Below are positions 30,633-38,971 of a DNA stretch of 64,000 nt, piece by piece. The translations under genes and the position numbers were made by a program. Location: positions 2,852,001-2,916,000 of the forward strand of contig NZ_JACHJB010000002.1 of NCBI RefSeq assembly GCF_014207745.1, written 5' to 3'. The notes beneath the pieces were generated by a model, which saw only the letters and a program-made list of their open reading frames with translations, was not told the origin of the DNA and did not search any database. This DNA is from Nonomuraea muscovyensis (lineage in GTDB: Bacteria > Actinomycetota > Actinomycetes > Streptosporangiales > Streptosporangiaceae). The first letter of the stretch is position 1. Each line of letters begins with the position of its first letter.

Positions 30633-32357
30633 ATGGCAACGGAGCATTCCGGAGCACCGCACCCCCCACCGTCCTGGCCCGAGGTGCCTCCGCGGGAGGC
30701 CCCCCGGCGCGAGGTTCCCACGTCCTGGCCCGAGAGTGGTCGCCAGGACGTTCCCACGTCGTGGCCCGAGTCCCCCTCGCAGCCGTCCTGGCCGGACGTC
30801 ACGGTGGCGTCCTCCTCGGCCCAGTCCTCGGGCCAGTCCACGGGCCAGTCACCGGCGCAGTCGTCCGGCCCGCCGGCGTCGCACCCCTCCTGGGCGGGCC
30901 CGGGCGACGACCCGTCCACCGCGCAGCCGGCTCCCGTGCCGGCCTGGCAGGAGGCCAGGCCGTCGGCGGGCGCGTGGTCCAACCTCAGCTCGCCCGCTCC
31001 CTGGCCGGGCGCCGACGCGCAGCCCGGCCCGGCCGCCGCCCCCGCGGACCGCGGCGACCCGATGGACCGCACGGCCGCCCACGGGCCGGCCGGCCGCCCC
31101 ACGCCTCCGGGCGCGTCCGGCCAGGGCCCCGAGGGCCGGGCCCCCCAGTACGGCGCAGGCCCCGAGGGCTCGCCGCAAGGTCAGTACGGCGCAGGCCCCA
31201 ACGGCGCCTCGCCGGGCCAGTACGGCCCGAACGCCGCCCAGCAGGACCCCTACCACCCGGGAGCCGCCCCGCAGGGCCAGTACGGCCCGAACGCCGCCCA
31301 GCAGGACCCCTACGGTCCGGAGGCGACGCCGCGGGGCCGCTACGACGGCACGCCGCTGGACGACCGCGCCGTGCCCCGCGGCCGGGCGCACCCCGGCGAC
31401 GAGCACGTGGCCGGCGACCCCGGTTCCGCCCCGCCCGGGGACGGCCAGTTCCCCGGCGACCACGCCCGGCCGGGCGCGAACCTGAGCCGCGACCCGTCCG
31501 ACCCCGACCGCCCGTTCGTGACGGCCGGGCAGATCAGCGGCTCGCGCACCCCGCCGCCCGAGCGCCAGCAGGAGCTCTGGAACACGGTCTTCGGCGACAA
31601 CTACGAGGCCATGGGCGAGGCCGAGCAGCTCGACGAGGAGCAGGGCCGGCCCATCTGGATCTACGCGCTCGCGGGGTCCGTGGCGATCGCGCTGGTGGCG
31701 GCGCTCGGCTGGGCCTTCCTGGCGGGCCCGCTGGCCGGCGAGGACCCCAAGGCCACCGCCGCCACGCCCACGGGCAAGCCCTCCCCCAGCGTGAGCGCCA
31801 CCAGACGCGCCACCTCGATCCCGCCGCTGCCGAGGTACCGCGGCAAGGCCGCGCCGGTCATCGGCGTGGTGCAGGACGCCGAGGCCGGGGTCACCGTGCC
31901 GCGCCTGGGCGGCACCTGGCAACTCGACCAGCGCCCGACCGTGCAGGGCACGTACGGCTTCGACACCCGCCAGTACGTCCAGACGGGCCCCGGCGTCTAC
32001 GCCCAGGTCATGACGGGTCCGCTGCCGGAGCGGATGGCCTCGTTCCACACCTCCAAGACCGACCTGGAGCCGGTGATCAAGGCGGTCGTGGTGAACGCGC
32101 GCAAGAAGTTCTTCCCGGAGGACAACAAGGTCCGCAAGATCGCCCAGCAGCCGCTGAAGGTCGGCTCGGCCTCCGGCCAGCTCATCGCCTACTCGCTGAC
32201 CTCGGCCACGCAGCGGGCGACCATCGTCACGGCCGCCGTCAACACCGGCAACGACGTCCCGGCGATCGTCTACATGTCGATCCCGGCCACGGCGAAGGAG
32301 CTGCTGCCGGACGTCAACACGGTCGTCCGGCAGCTCAAGGTGACGGCGAACCCGTAG
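30633..32357 (+). CDS. Low-complexity Pro/Gln-rich protein with one membrane helix and an external domain
   Basis: This 574-residue protein has a cytosolic N-terminal half of about 345 residues with repeated SWPE motifs, Ser/Gln tracts and GQYGPNAAQQDPY-type repeats. One membrane helix follows (IWIYALAGSVAIALVAALGWAFL), then an extracytoplasmic domain of about 190 residues (VPRLGGTWQLDQRPTVQGTYGFDTRQYVQTGPGVYAQVMTGPLP). ATG 30633 follows AGGAGGTACGGGAGCC. I do not recognise the external domain. It ends 4 bp before the convergent P450 gene. Confidence 0.85.
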   Translation: MATEHSGAPHPPPSWPEVPPREAPRREVPTSWPESGRQDVPTSWPESPSQPSWPDVTVASSSAQSSGQSTGQSPAQSSGPPASHPSWAGPGDDPSTAQPAPVPAWQEARPSAGAWSNLSSPAPWPGADAQPGPAAAPADRGDPMDRTAAHGPAGRPTPPGASGQGPEGRAPQYGAGPEGSPQGQYGAGPNGASPGQYGPNAAQQDPYHPGAAPQGQYGPNAAQQDPYGPEATPRGRYDGTPLDDRAVPRGRAHPGDEHVAGDPGSAPPGDGQFPGDHARPGANLSRDPSDPDRPFVTAGQISGSRTPPPERQQELWNTVFGDNYEAMGEAEQLDEEQGRPIWIYALAGSVAIALVAALGWAFLAGPLAGEDPKATAATPTGKPSPSVSATRRATSIPPLPRYRGKAAPVIGVVQDAEAGVTVPRLGGTWQLDQRPTVQGTYGFDTRQYVQTGPGVYAQVMTGPLPERMASFHTSKTDLEPVIKAVVVNARKKFFPEDNKVRKIAQQPLKVGSASGQLIAYSLTSATQRATIVTAAVNTGNDVPAIVYMSIPATAKELLPDVNTVVRQLKVTANP

Positions 32358-32361
32358 GCGG

Positions 32362-33603
32362 CTAGAACACGCACTCCATGTGCTTGATGCCGTTGATGAA
32401 GCTGCTGTGCAGGCGGTCGGGCCGGCCGCCCTCGATCTGCGGGACGCGCCGCAGCAGCTCGCGGAACATCAGCGTGATCTCGCGGCGGGCCAGGTGGGCG
32501 CCCAGGCAGAAGTGCGGTCCCGGCCCGCCGAAGCCGACGTGGGGGTTGGGGTCGCGGGTGATGTCGAACCGGTAGGGGTCGTCGAACACCTCGGGGTCCC
32601 GGTTGGCCGCCCAGTAGAACAGCACGACCTTGTGGCCCTCGGGGTACAGGTGGCCGTTCATCTCGAAGTCGCGGGTGACCTTGCGACGCATGAAGTTGAC
32701 CGGTGAGGCGAGCCGGACGATCTCCTCCACCGCGCGGGGCGCCCGGCCGTCGATGTCCTGCAGCCACAGCGCGCGCTGGTCGGGGTTCCGGGTGAGCAGG
32801 CGCAGCCCGTAGGAGATGGCGTTGCGGGTCGTCTCGTTGCCCGCGACCACGAGCAGGATGAAGAACGAGCCGAGCTCCTGCATGGTGAGCCGCTCGCCGT
32901 CGATGTTGGCGTTGACCAGCGAGGAGGTCAGGTCGCCGGTCGGGTGCTCGGCGCGGTAGGCGGCCAGGTCCTGCACGAGCTGCTGGAGCTCCATGCCGGC
33001 GGTGAGCAGGCGCTCGGCGACGGTGGTCATGTCGCCGCCGGTGTACTCGGGGTCGAAGCCGCCGAGGATGATGTTGGAGCGGTCGAAGACGAACGTGTAG
33101 TCGCGCTCCGGGATGCCCATCATGTCGCAGATGATCTTCAGGGGCAGCCGGGCCGCGACGTCGGTGACGAAGTCGACGCCGGGGCCCTTGGCGAGCAGGT
33201 CGTCCACGATCTTCGCGGCTGCCGTCTCCACGTCGGCCTCGAACTGCCTGACCATCTTGGGGGTGAAGGCCCGCGAGACGATCCGGCGCAGGCGGGCGTG
33301 GCGTGGGTCGTCCATGTTGATCATGGAGCCGAAGTACTCGGCGAACTCCGCGGGCATGTCGGGGATGTTCGTCGCCCCGCCGTCGCCCGAGCAGAAGACC
33401 TCGGGGTTGCGGCTGGCCTCGACGATGTCGGCGTGCTTGACCAGCGCGTAGTAGCCGGGCCCCTTGGGGGCGAAGGAGACCTCCATCTCCTCGAAGAAGG
33501 CCGGCGTCTCCAGGGCGCGCAGCCGGTCGAACGCCTCCTCCCGCTCGGCCATGGGCCTGGCCCAGAAGTCGCTCTCGGACAGATCGAAGTCGACGGCGCT
33601 CAT
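32362..33603 (-). CDS. Cytochrome P450, CYP124-like
   Basis: This 413-residue soluble P450 has the I-helix LLVVAGNETTRN, an ExxR motif in VEEIVR, and the haem ligand in HVGFGGPGPHFCLGAHLARRE. The stretch AEYFGSMINMDDPRHARLRRIVSRAFTPK closely follows mycobacterial CYP124, an omega-hydroxylase of methyl-branched lipids and sterols. ATG 33603 lacks a ribosome site but lies 6 bases after AATGAT, with TTGACG 18 bp further upstream, so a leaderless start is likely. A paralogue lies at 35976-37229. Confidence 0.93.
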   Translation of the reverse strand: MSAVDFDLSESDFWARPMAEREEAFDRLRALETPAFFEEMEVSFAPKGPGYYALVKHADIVEASRNPEVFCSGDGGATNIPDMPAEFAEYFGSMINMDDPRHARLRRIVSRAFTPKMVRQFEADVETAAAKIVDDLLAKGPGVDFVTDVAARLPLKIICDMMGIPERDYTFVFDRSNIILGGFDPEYTGGDMTTVAERLLTAGMELQQLVQDLAAYRAEHPTGDLTSSLVNANIDGERLTMQELGSFFILLVVAGNETTRNAISYGLRLLTRNPDQRALWLQDIDGRAPRAVEEIVRLASPVNFMRRKVTRDFEMNGHLYPEGHKVVLFYWAANRDPEVFDDPYRFDITRDPNPHVGFGGPGPHFCLGAHLARREITLMFRELLRRVPQIEGGRPDRLHSSFINGIKHMECVF

Positions 33604-33621
33604 GAGGCCATCATTCGGAGA

Positions 33622-33639
33622 AGCACCCTTCCGCGTCAA
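33622..33639 (-). promoter_or_regulatory. Part of the leaderless P450 promoter (-35 region)
   Basis: Reading leftward, TTGACG (33634-33639), an 18-bp spacer and AATGAT (33610-33615) precede ATG 33603 by 6 bases. The arrangement is that of a leaderless sigma70-type promoter. Confidence 0.55.
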
Positions 33640-33647
33640 TGGCTATG

Positions 33648-33662
33648 ACGTACGCCGTACGT
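33648..33662. promoter_or_regulatory. 15-bp palindrome in the P450/leader-ORF intergenic region
   Basis: ACGTACGCCGTACGT is a perfect palindrome with 7-bp arms. It lies just upstream of the P450 -35 element and about 45 bp before the rightward promoter, so a regulator bound there could affect both directions. Confidence 0.5.
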
Positions 33663-33716
33663 ACGCGACGCGAAAATCGCTGGCGTCCGCGCCGGGCCGA
33701 TCGCTAGGGTGCGGCC

Positions 33717-33740
33717 ATGACGTTCTTCTTCCTGCGTTAG
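33717..33740 (+). CDS. Leaderless mini-ORF MTFFFLR
   Basis: A seven-codon ORF (ATG ACG TTC TTC TTC CTG CGT TAG) begins 6 bases after the -10-like TAGGGT (33705-33710), so it would be translated from the first base of the message. Three successive Phe codons and a GC hairpin with 9-bp arms (33782-33790, 33796-33804) lie between it and the methyltransferase gene. It may be an attenuating leader peptide; this is not proven. Confidence 0.45.
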   Translation: MTFFFLR

Positions 33741-33832
33741 CGACCCGCCGGCGGGCCGAGGACGACCCACCGCCGGCGATGCGGGACGGCCGGCCGCCGT
33801 CCCGGGTCGCGACGTGGGAGAAGGACACGTAG

Positions 33833-35134
33833 GTGCGGATTCCGCTACCTGCGGTGCGCCGCTGGAGGCGGCCCACCGCGTATACGTTTGCCGTGGCCAG
33901 GGCCGTGCATGGCATCGAGCCCCTGGTGGCCGCCGAGATCTTGTCGTGGGGCGGTGAGGTGCGGCGGGTGCGCCACCGCGAGGTGTGGTTCGAGGTGACC
34001 GCGCCGGGGCCGGAGCTGCTGCGCTTGCGGACTGCCGACGACGTGCTGCTGGCGGCGGCCGTCGTGGACGGGATCGGGCCCGAGCGGGCCTGCCTGCGGC
34101 GCCTGGCCGCGGCGGCCCGTGACATCGACGTCGAGGAGCTGGTGAGGCTCCGGCGGGTCGTGGGTGGGGCCGCCGGTCCCGGCGACGCCGGCGGCGGTCC
34201 CGGGGCCGGGTTCGAGGTGTCGGCCACGTTCGTGGGACGGCGCCCCTACACCCGCTTCGACATCGAGGACACGGTCGGCGAGGCGCTGGCCGGGCCGCTC
34301 GGGCTGCGCTACCACGCGCGCCGCGGCGGCCGGGTGCCCCCGGAGGGGGCGATGGCGTGGCGAGTCACGATCGAGGACGACCTGGCGGTGATCGCCGTAC
34401 GCGCCGCAGGCCGGCCGCTGCACCGCAGGCCGTACAAGCTGGGGTCGATACGCGGGACGCTGCACCCGCCGCTGGCCGCCGCCATGGCCCGGCTCGCCCT
34501 CCCCCCGGACCCCGCCCCACCCCGCCACGTCGGGACGGCCGGACACGCCGTGCCACCGGACGCCGCCGCGCTCCGCCGGGGGGAGCCGGTCACCGTGCTC
34601 GACCCGTGCTGCGGGGCCGGGACGACGCTCGTCGAGGCGTACGCGTTCGCGCCGCACGCGCGGCTGCTGGGCGTGGACCTCGACCCCGCCGCGCTGCGCG
34701 CGGCCGCCGCCAACGCGGCCCGCGCCCGCACCGGCCCGCTCGCCGGGCACTCCCCCGGAGCGCTCCGCGCCCCCGAACCCCTCGCCGCCCCGCCCGGCGG
34801 CGGGGGGTTCCGGTGGGTGCGGGCGGACGCCGGGCGGCTGCCGGTGCCCGATGGCGTGGCCGACCGGGTGCTGGTGAACCCGCCCTGGGGGCGGCAGGTG
34901 CCCCCGGCGGGCCGGCTCGCGGCGGACGGCGACCTGCTGCGGCGGGAGGTGAGCCGGGTGCTGGCGGCGGACGGCATGGTCGTGGCCCTGCTCCACGGGT
35001 CGCCGCACGAGTGGCGCGGGTTCCGGGTGGAGGAGGCGCTGGAGGTGAGCCTGTCCGGGCGGCGGCCGGTGATCGCGGTGCTCGGCCGGCGGGTCAGGAG
35101 GCCGGGCCGAGCCAGTCGAGCACCAGCCGGTTGA
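33833..35134 (+). CDS. THUMP-domain RNA methyltransferase (RlmL/Trm14 type)
   Basis: This 433-residue protein has an N-terminal THUMP domain (AVHGIEPLVAAEILSWGGEVRRVRHREVWFEV) and a C-terminal SAM-dependent Rossmann domain with motif I VLDPCCGAGTTLVEA and catalytic NPPW (VLVNPPWGRQV). This indicates guanine-N2 methylation of tRNA or 23S rRNA. GTG 33833 follows AGAAGGACACGTAG. An Ala/Gly/Pro-rich insert lies between motif I and the catalytic motif. The 3' end overlaps the convergent hydrolase by 41 bp. Which RNA is modified cannot be told. Confidence 0.85.
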   Translation: MRIPLPAVRRWRRPTAYTFAVARAVHGIEPLVAAEILSWGGEVRRVRHREVWFEVTAPGPELLRLRTADDVLLAAAVVDGIGPERACLRRLAAAARDIDVEELVRLRRVVGGAAGPGDAGGGPGAGFEVSATFVGRRPYTRFDIEDTVGEALAGPLGLRYHARRGGRVPPEGAMAWRVTIEDDLAVIAVRAAGRPLHRRPYKLGSIRGTLHPPLAAAMARLALPPDPAPPRHVGTAGHAVPPDAAALRRGEPVTVLDPCCGAGTTLVEAYAFAPHARLLGVDLDPAALRAAAANAARARTGPLAGHSPGALRAPEPLAAPPGGGGFRWVRADAGRLPVPDGVADRVLVNPPWGRQVPPAGRLAADGDLLRREVSRVLAADGMVVALLHGSPHEWRGFRVEEALEVSLSGRRPVIAVLGRRVRRPGRASRAPAG

Positions 35135-35933
35135 CCTCCTCGGGCCGTTCGAGGTGCAGGAAGTGTCCCGCGCCGGCCACCTGCTCGGCGCGGGACCCCT
35201 CGGGCAGGTGGTCGAGCACGGCCGCGGCCACACCGGGCGCGAGGCAGCCGTCCCGCTCGCCGTGCAGGTAGAGGACCGGTCCGGTGGGCCCGGGAGCCAC
35301 CTCCGGGTAGCGGCCGGACGGCGGCGTGGTGCCGAGCATGGCGCGGTAGTAGCCGATGGCCGCCGCCAGGTTGGCGGGCCGGCCGATGCTGCGCCGGACG
35401 AAGTCGACATCCTGGTGGGCGTCGTAGCCGGGCGACCAGTCACGCCACAGGCTCTCCAGGAAGCCCGGCGCCGACGCGGCCATCTCGGCCAGGGACGTCT
35501 GGAACAGGAACACGTAGAACGACCGCTTGAGCTGCTCGTACTCCAGCAGCCCGGGCAGCAGGGCGCCGGCGGGCGGCACGGCCATGGCCACCGCCCGCCG
35601 GAAGCGCCCGGCCGTGGCGTACACGGGGAAGGCTCCCCAGTCGTGGCCGACGACGACCGCGTCCTCGTCGCCGCCGAGCTCCTCGTGCAGGGCGAGCACG
35701 TCCGACACCAGGGCGGCGCCCTCGTAGGCTCCGTCGGCGGGGATCTCGGTCGGCGCGTACCCGCGGGTGAACGGCGCGACGGCGCGGTAGCCACGCGCGG
35801 CCAGTTCGGGCATCAGATGGCGCCAGGTGTGCGCCGTGTCGGGGAAGCCGTGCAGGCACAGGGCCAGCGGCCCCTCCCCTACGGCCAGATACGCGAACTC
35901 CACACCATTGGCGTGGATAGTCCTGATCTCCAT
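35094..35933 (-). CDS. Epoxide hydrolase-type alpha/beta hydrolase
   Basis: This 279-residue enzyme has the HGFPD oxyanion motif and an Asp nucleophile in VVVGHDWGAFP, the combination seen in soluble epoxide hydrolases, plus a cap domain and a C-terminal His in GAGHFLHLERPEEV. It probably hydrolyses an epoxide or ester formed by oxidation. ATG 35933 follows a TAGGTT -10-like element by 8 bases and lacks a ribosome site. It lies between two P450 genes, which suggests a shared lipid substrate. Confidence 0.85.
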   Translation of the reverse strand: MEIRTIHANGVEFAYLAVGEGPLALCLHGFPDTAHTWRHLMPELAARGYRAVAPFTRGYAPTEIPADGAYEGAALVSDVLALHEELGGDEDAVVVGHDWGAFPVYATAGRFRRAVAMAVPPAGALLPGLLEYEQLKRSFYVFLFQTSLAEMAASAPGFLESLWRDWSPGYDAHQDVDFVRRSIGRPANLAAAIGYYRAMLGTTPPSGRYPEVAPGPTGPVLYLHGERDGCLAPGVAAAVLDHLPEGSRAEQVAGAGHFLHLERPEEVNRLVLDWLGPAS

Positions 35934-35975
35934 GGCTGCGTAACCTAGCACCCGGACCTGGCCGGGCATGGGGGA

Positions 35976-37229
35976 TCAGTACGTGTAGCGCAGGTGTTTG
36001 ATCCCGTTGATGAAGTTGGACAGCAGGTAGTCGGGCTCGCCCACGGTCTTGATGTCCGGCAACCGCCTGTACAGCTCGCGGAACATCACGATCATCTCCC
36101 TGCGGGCCAGGTGGGCGCCCAGGCAGTGGTGCGGGCCGGGGGCGCCGAAGCCGACGTGCGGGTTGGGGTCGCGGGTGATGTCGAAGACGTCGGGGTCGGT
36201 GAAGACGGACTCGTCGCGGTTGGCCGAGTTGTAGAACAGCAGCACCTTGTCGCCCTTGCGGTAGGTCATGCCGTTCATCTCGTGGTCGCGCGTGACCGTG
36301 CGGCGGAACTGGATCACCGGTGTGGAATAGCGGATGATCTCGTCGCAGGCCTTGCCGATGAGCCCCTCGAAGTTGTCCAGCAGCAGGCGGCGCTGGGCGG
36401 GATGGTCGGTGAAGAGCTTGAGCCCGTGGGAGATGGCGTTGCGGGTCGTCTCGCTGCCCGCCACCACGAGCAGGATGAAGAACGAGCCGAGCTCCTGGGA
36501 CGTGAGCCGTTCCTCGCCGTTGACCAGCAGGCTGACCAGGTCACCCGTCGGCCGCTGGCGGCGCTCCTTGCCCAGCCGCATGGCCAGGCGGCTGAGCTGG
36601 CGGCCGGCGCGCAACAGCCTGATCAGGCCGCGGGCCGTGTTGAGGCGGCCCATCTCGACGCCGATGCCACTGTACTCGGGGTCGACGTTGCCGAGGATCA
36701 CGTTGGTCCGGCGCAGCACGTAGTCGTGCTGGTCGGGCGGGATGCCCATCATGTCGCAGATGACGCGCACCGGGAGCCTGGCGGCGACCTGCGTGACGAA
36801 GTCCTGCGGCCCCTCCTCGATGGCCCGGTCCACGATCTCGGCGGCGGCCGCGGCCAGGTCGCTCTCCATCTTGGCCAGGACGCGCGGGGTGAACGCCCGT
36901 GAGACGATCCGGCGCAGCCTGGCGTGCTTCGGGTCGTCCATATTGATCATGGAGCCGAAGTAGACGGCGAGCCAGCGCGGCATGTCGGGGATGCTGTTGG
37001 CGCACGGCTCACTGCTGAAGACCTCGGCGTCGCGGCTGGCCTCCAGCACGTCGGCGTGCCGGACGAGCGCGTAGTAGCCGGGGCCGGCCTTGATGAACGG
37101 CACGGTCTGCTCCGGCATGAACACCGGCCGGTCGAGCCGCCTCAGCCTCCGGAAGGCCTCCATCCGCGCGGCTTGCGGCAGCCCCCAGAAGTCGAGCTGC
37201 GACATCTCCAGGTCGGCGTAGAGCGTCAT
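35976..37229 (-). CDS. Cytochrome P450, second CYP124-like paralogue
   Basis: This 417-residue P450 has I-helix LLVVAGSETTRN, ExxR in CDEIIRYS, and the haem ligand in HVGFGAPGPHHCLGAHLARRE. It shares VYFGSMINMDDPKHARLRRIVSRAFTPR and many other blocks with the P450 at 32362-33603, so the two are diverged duplicates. A substrate among branched lipids or sterols is inferred from family resemblance. It follows the GMC oxidoreductase gene by 33 bp and is probably in the same leftward transcript. Confidence 0.93.
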   Translation of the reverse strand: MTLYADLEMSQLDFWGLPQAARMEAFRRLRRLDRPVFMPEQTVPFIKAGPGYYALVRHADVLEASRDAEVFSSEPCANSIPDMPRWLAVYFGSMINMDDPKHARLRRIVSRAFTPRVLAKMESDLAAAAAEIVDRAIEEGPQDFVTQVAARLPVRVICDMMGIPPDQHDYVLRRTNVILGNVDPEYSGIGVEMGRLNTARGLIRLLRAGRQLSRLAMRLGKERRQRPTGDLVSLLVNGEERLTSQELGSFFILLVVAGSETTRNAISHGLKLFTDHPAQRRLLLDNFEGLIGKACDEIIRYSTPVIQFRRTVTRDHEMNGMTYRKGDKVLLFYNSANRDESVFTDPDVFDITRDPNPHVGFGAPGPHHCLGAHLARREMIVMFRELYRRLPDIKTVGEPDYLLSNFINGIKHLRYTY

Positions 37230-37262
37230 GCGTACCAGCCTTGTGCGAGTGATTCAGTTGCG

Positions 37263-38825
37263 TCAAGGGCGCTCACGCCCCCCGCCGGGGGCCAGGATCA
37301 GGTCCGCCCCCTTCTCCCCGATCATGATGGCAGGTGCGTGGGTGTGCCCGCGATTCGGCGTCGGCATGATGGAGACGTCGACGACCCGCAGCCCCTCGAC
37401 ACCGCGCACCCGCAGCTCGGGGTCCACCACCGACTCCTCGTCCGTGCCCATGCGGCAGGTGCCGACCGGGTGGTAGAGGGTCTCGCCGCGCTCGCGCACC
37501 CACTGGGCCAGCTCGTCGTCGCTCTCCTGCCCCTGGTAGGGCGGCATCGGCCCGCCCGCGTACGGCTTCATGGCGGCGGTGGCGAAGATCTGCCTGGCCG
37601 TCTTCAGGCCGGCGACCAGCCGCCGGACGTCGGCCTCCCGCGACAGGTAGGCCGGGTCGATCACCACGTCGCGCCCGTTGAGCCCGACCCTGCCGCGGCT
37701 CTCCGGCTGCAGCAGGATCACGCCGACGGTCAGGCCGTGGCCGGTCGGCGGCGTGAGCCCGTGGTCGATGAACGGCCCGGGCGCGAAGATCAGCTCGATG
37801 TCGGGGGCGGGCTCCCGCGGCGAGGTCCGCACGAACGCGACCGCCTCGCCCACGTTCGTGGTGAGCATGCCGGAGCGCAGCACGATGTAGCGCAGCAGGT
37901 TGCCGATCGACTCGGCCTTGGTCAGCGTCACCGGCTGCCGGCACTGGACGAACACCCCCGAGGAGAGGTGATCCTGGAGGTTCTTGCCGACCTCGGGCAG
38001 GTCGCGCACGAGCGCGACGCCGGCGTCGCGCAGCTCGTCGGCCGCGCCCACGCCCGAGCGCATGAGCAGGTGGGGCGAGCCGATGGCGCCCGCCGCCAGG
38101 ATCACCTCGCGCCTGGCCCTGATCTGGGCGCCCCCGCTGTGTTCGATGCCGGTGGCGCGCGTGCCGTCGAAGACCACGCGGTCCACGGTCGCGCCGGTGA
38201 TCACCGTGAGGTTGGACCGCTTGAGCGCGGGACGCAGGTAGGCGTCGGCGGCGCTCCACCTGCGGCCGCGGTTCTGGTTGACGGGCGTCGGGCTGTAGCC
38301 CTCGTTGGAGGGGCCGTTGAGCTCGTCCAGGCGGTGCAGTCCCAGCTCGGCGCAGGCACGCAGGAAGGCGGCCGTGGTGATGTTGGGGCTGCGCAGCTCG
38401 GAGACGTACAGCGGGCCGGCCTCGCCGTACACGCCGCCGCGGTTGCTGCCGGCCCGGCGCTCGGCCCGCTTGAAGTACGGCAGGACCTCCTCGTACGACC
38501 AGCCGGGCACCGCCCACTGGTCGTAGTCGAGCCGGTGGCCGCGCACCCACATCTGGGCGTTGATGGACGACGAGCCGCCGATCACCCTGCCCCTCGGCCA
38601 GTAGAGCTCCCGGCCGGACATCTCGGGCTGCTTGGCCGTGGTGTAGTTCCAGTCGTAGGCGGTCTTGAACAGCTTGGCGAACCCCGCGGGCATGCGGATC
38701 TCCAGCTTGTCGTCGCGACCGCCCGCCTCGACCAGCGCCACCGACACCCCCGGATCGGCCGACAACCGGTTGGCCAGCACGCAGCCGGCCGACCCCGCGC
38801 CGACGATCACGTAGTCGTACTCCAT
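37263..38825 (-). CDS. GMC-family alcohol dehydrogenase/oxidase
   Basis: This 520-residue FAD enzyme has the dinucleotide motif VIVGAGSAGCVLANRL at the N-terminus, the GMC signature WPRGRVIGGSSSINAQMWVRG, and active-site HPVGTCRMG near the C-terminus. It resembles choline-dehydrogenase-like enzymes that oxidise primary alcohols to aldehydes. Its position just upstream of a P450 suggests oxidation of the hydroxylated product. It is divergent from the acyl-CoA ligase. Confidence 0.92.
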   Translation of the reverse strand: MEYDYVIVGAGSAGCVLANRLSADPGVSVALVEAGGRDDKLEIRMPAGFAKLFKTAYDWNYTTAKQPEMSGRELYWPRGRVIGGSSSINAQMWVRGHRLDYDQWAVPGWSYEEVLPYFKRAERRAGSNRGGVYGEAGPLYVSELRSPNITTAAFLRACAELGLHRLDELNGPSNEGYSPTPVNQNRGRRWSAADAYLRPALKRSNLTVITGATVDRVVFDGTRATGIEHSGGAQIRARREVILAAGAIGSPHLLMRSGVGAADELRDAGVALVRDLPEVGKNLQDHLSSGVFVQCRQPVTLTKAESIGNLLRYIVLRSGMLTTNVGEAVAFVRTSPREPAPDIELIFAPGPFIDHGLTPPTGHGLTVGVILLQPESRGRVGLNGRDVVIDPAYLSREADVRRLVAGLKTARQIFATAAMKPYAGGPMPPYQGQESDDELAQWVRERGETLYHPVGTCRMGTDEESVVDPELRVRGVEGLRVVDVSIMPTPNRGHTHAPAIMIGEKGADLILAPGGGRERP

Positions 38826-38971
38826 GACTCCTCCAGGGATGAGCGACGTGGTACCTGCTTACTCCAGGCGGACAGGCTCGTCCATAACCGTGTGTGGCCC
38901 TCGTCACCTACTGGCCGGTAGGGTGCGCTGCGAGGATAGCGCGCAAGCCGCGAAGAGGGAGGAAGGCGTCC

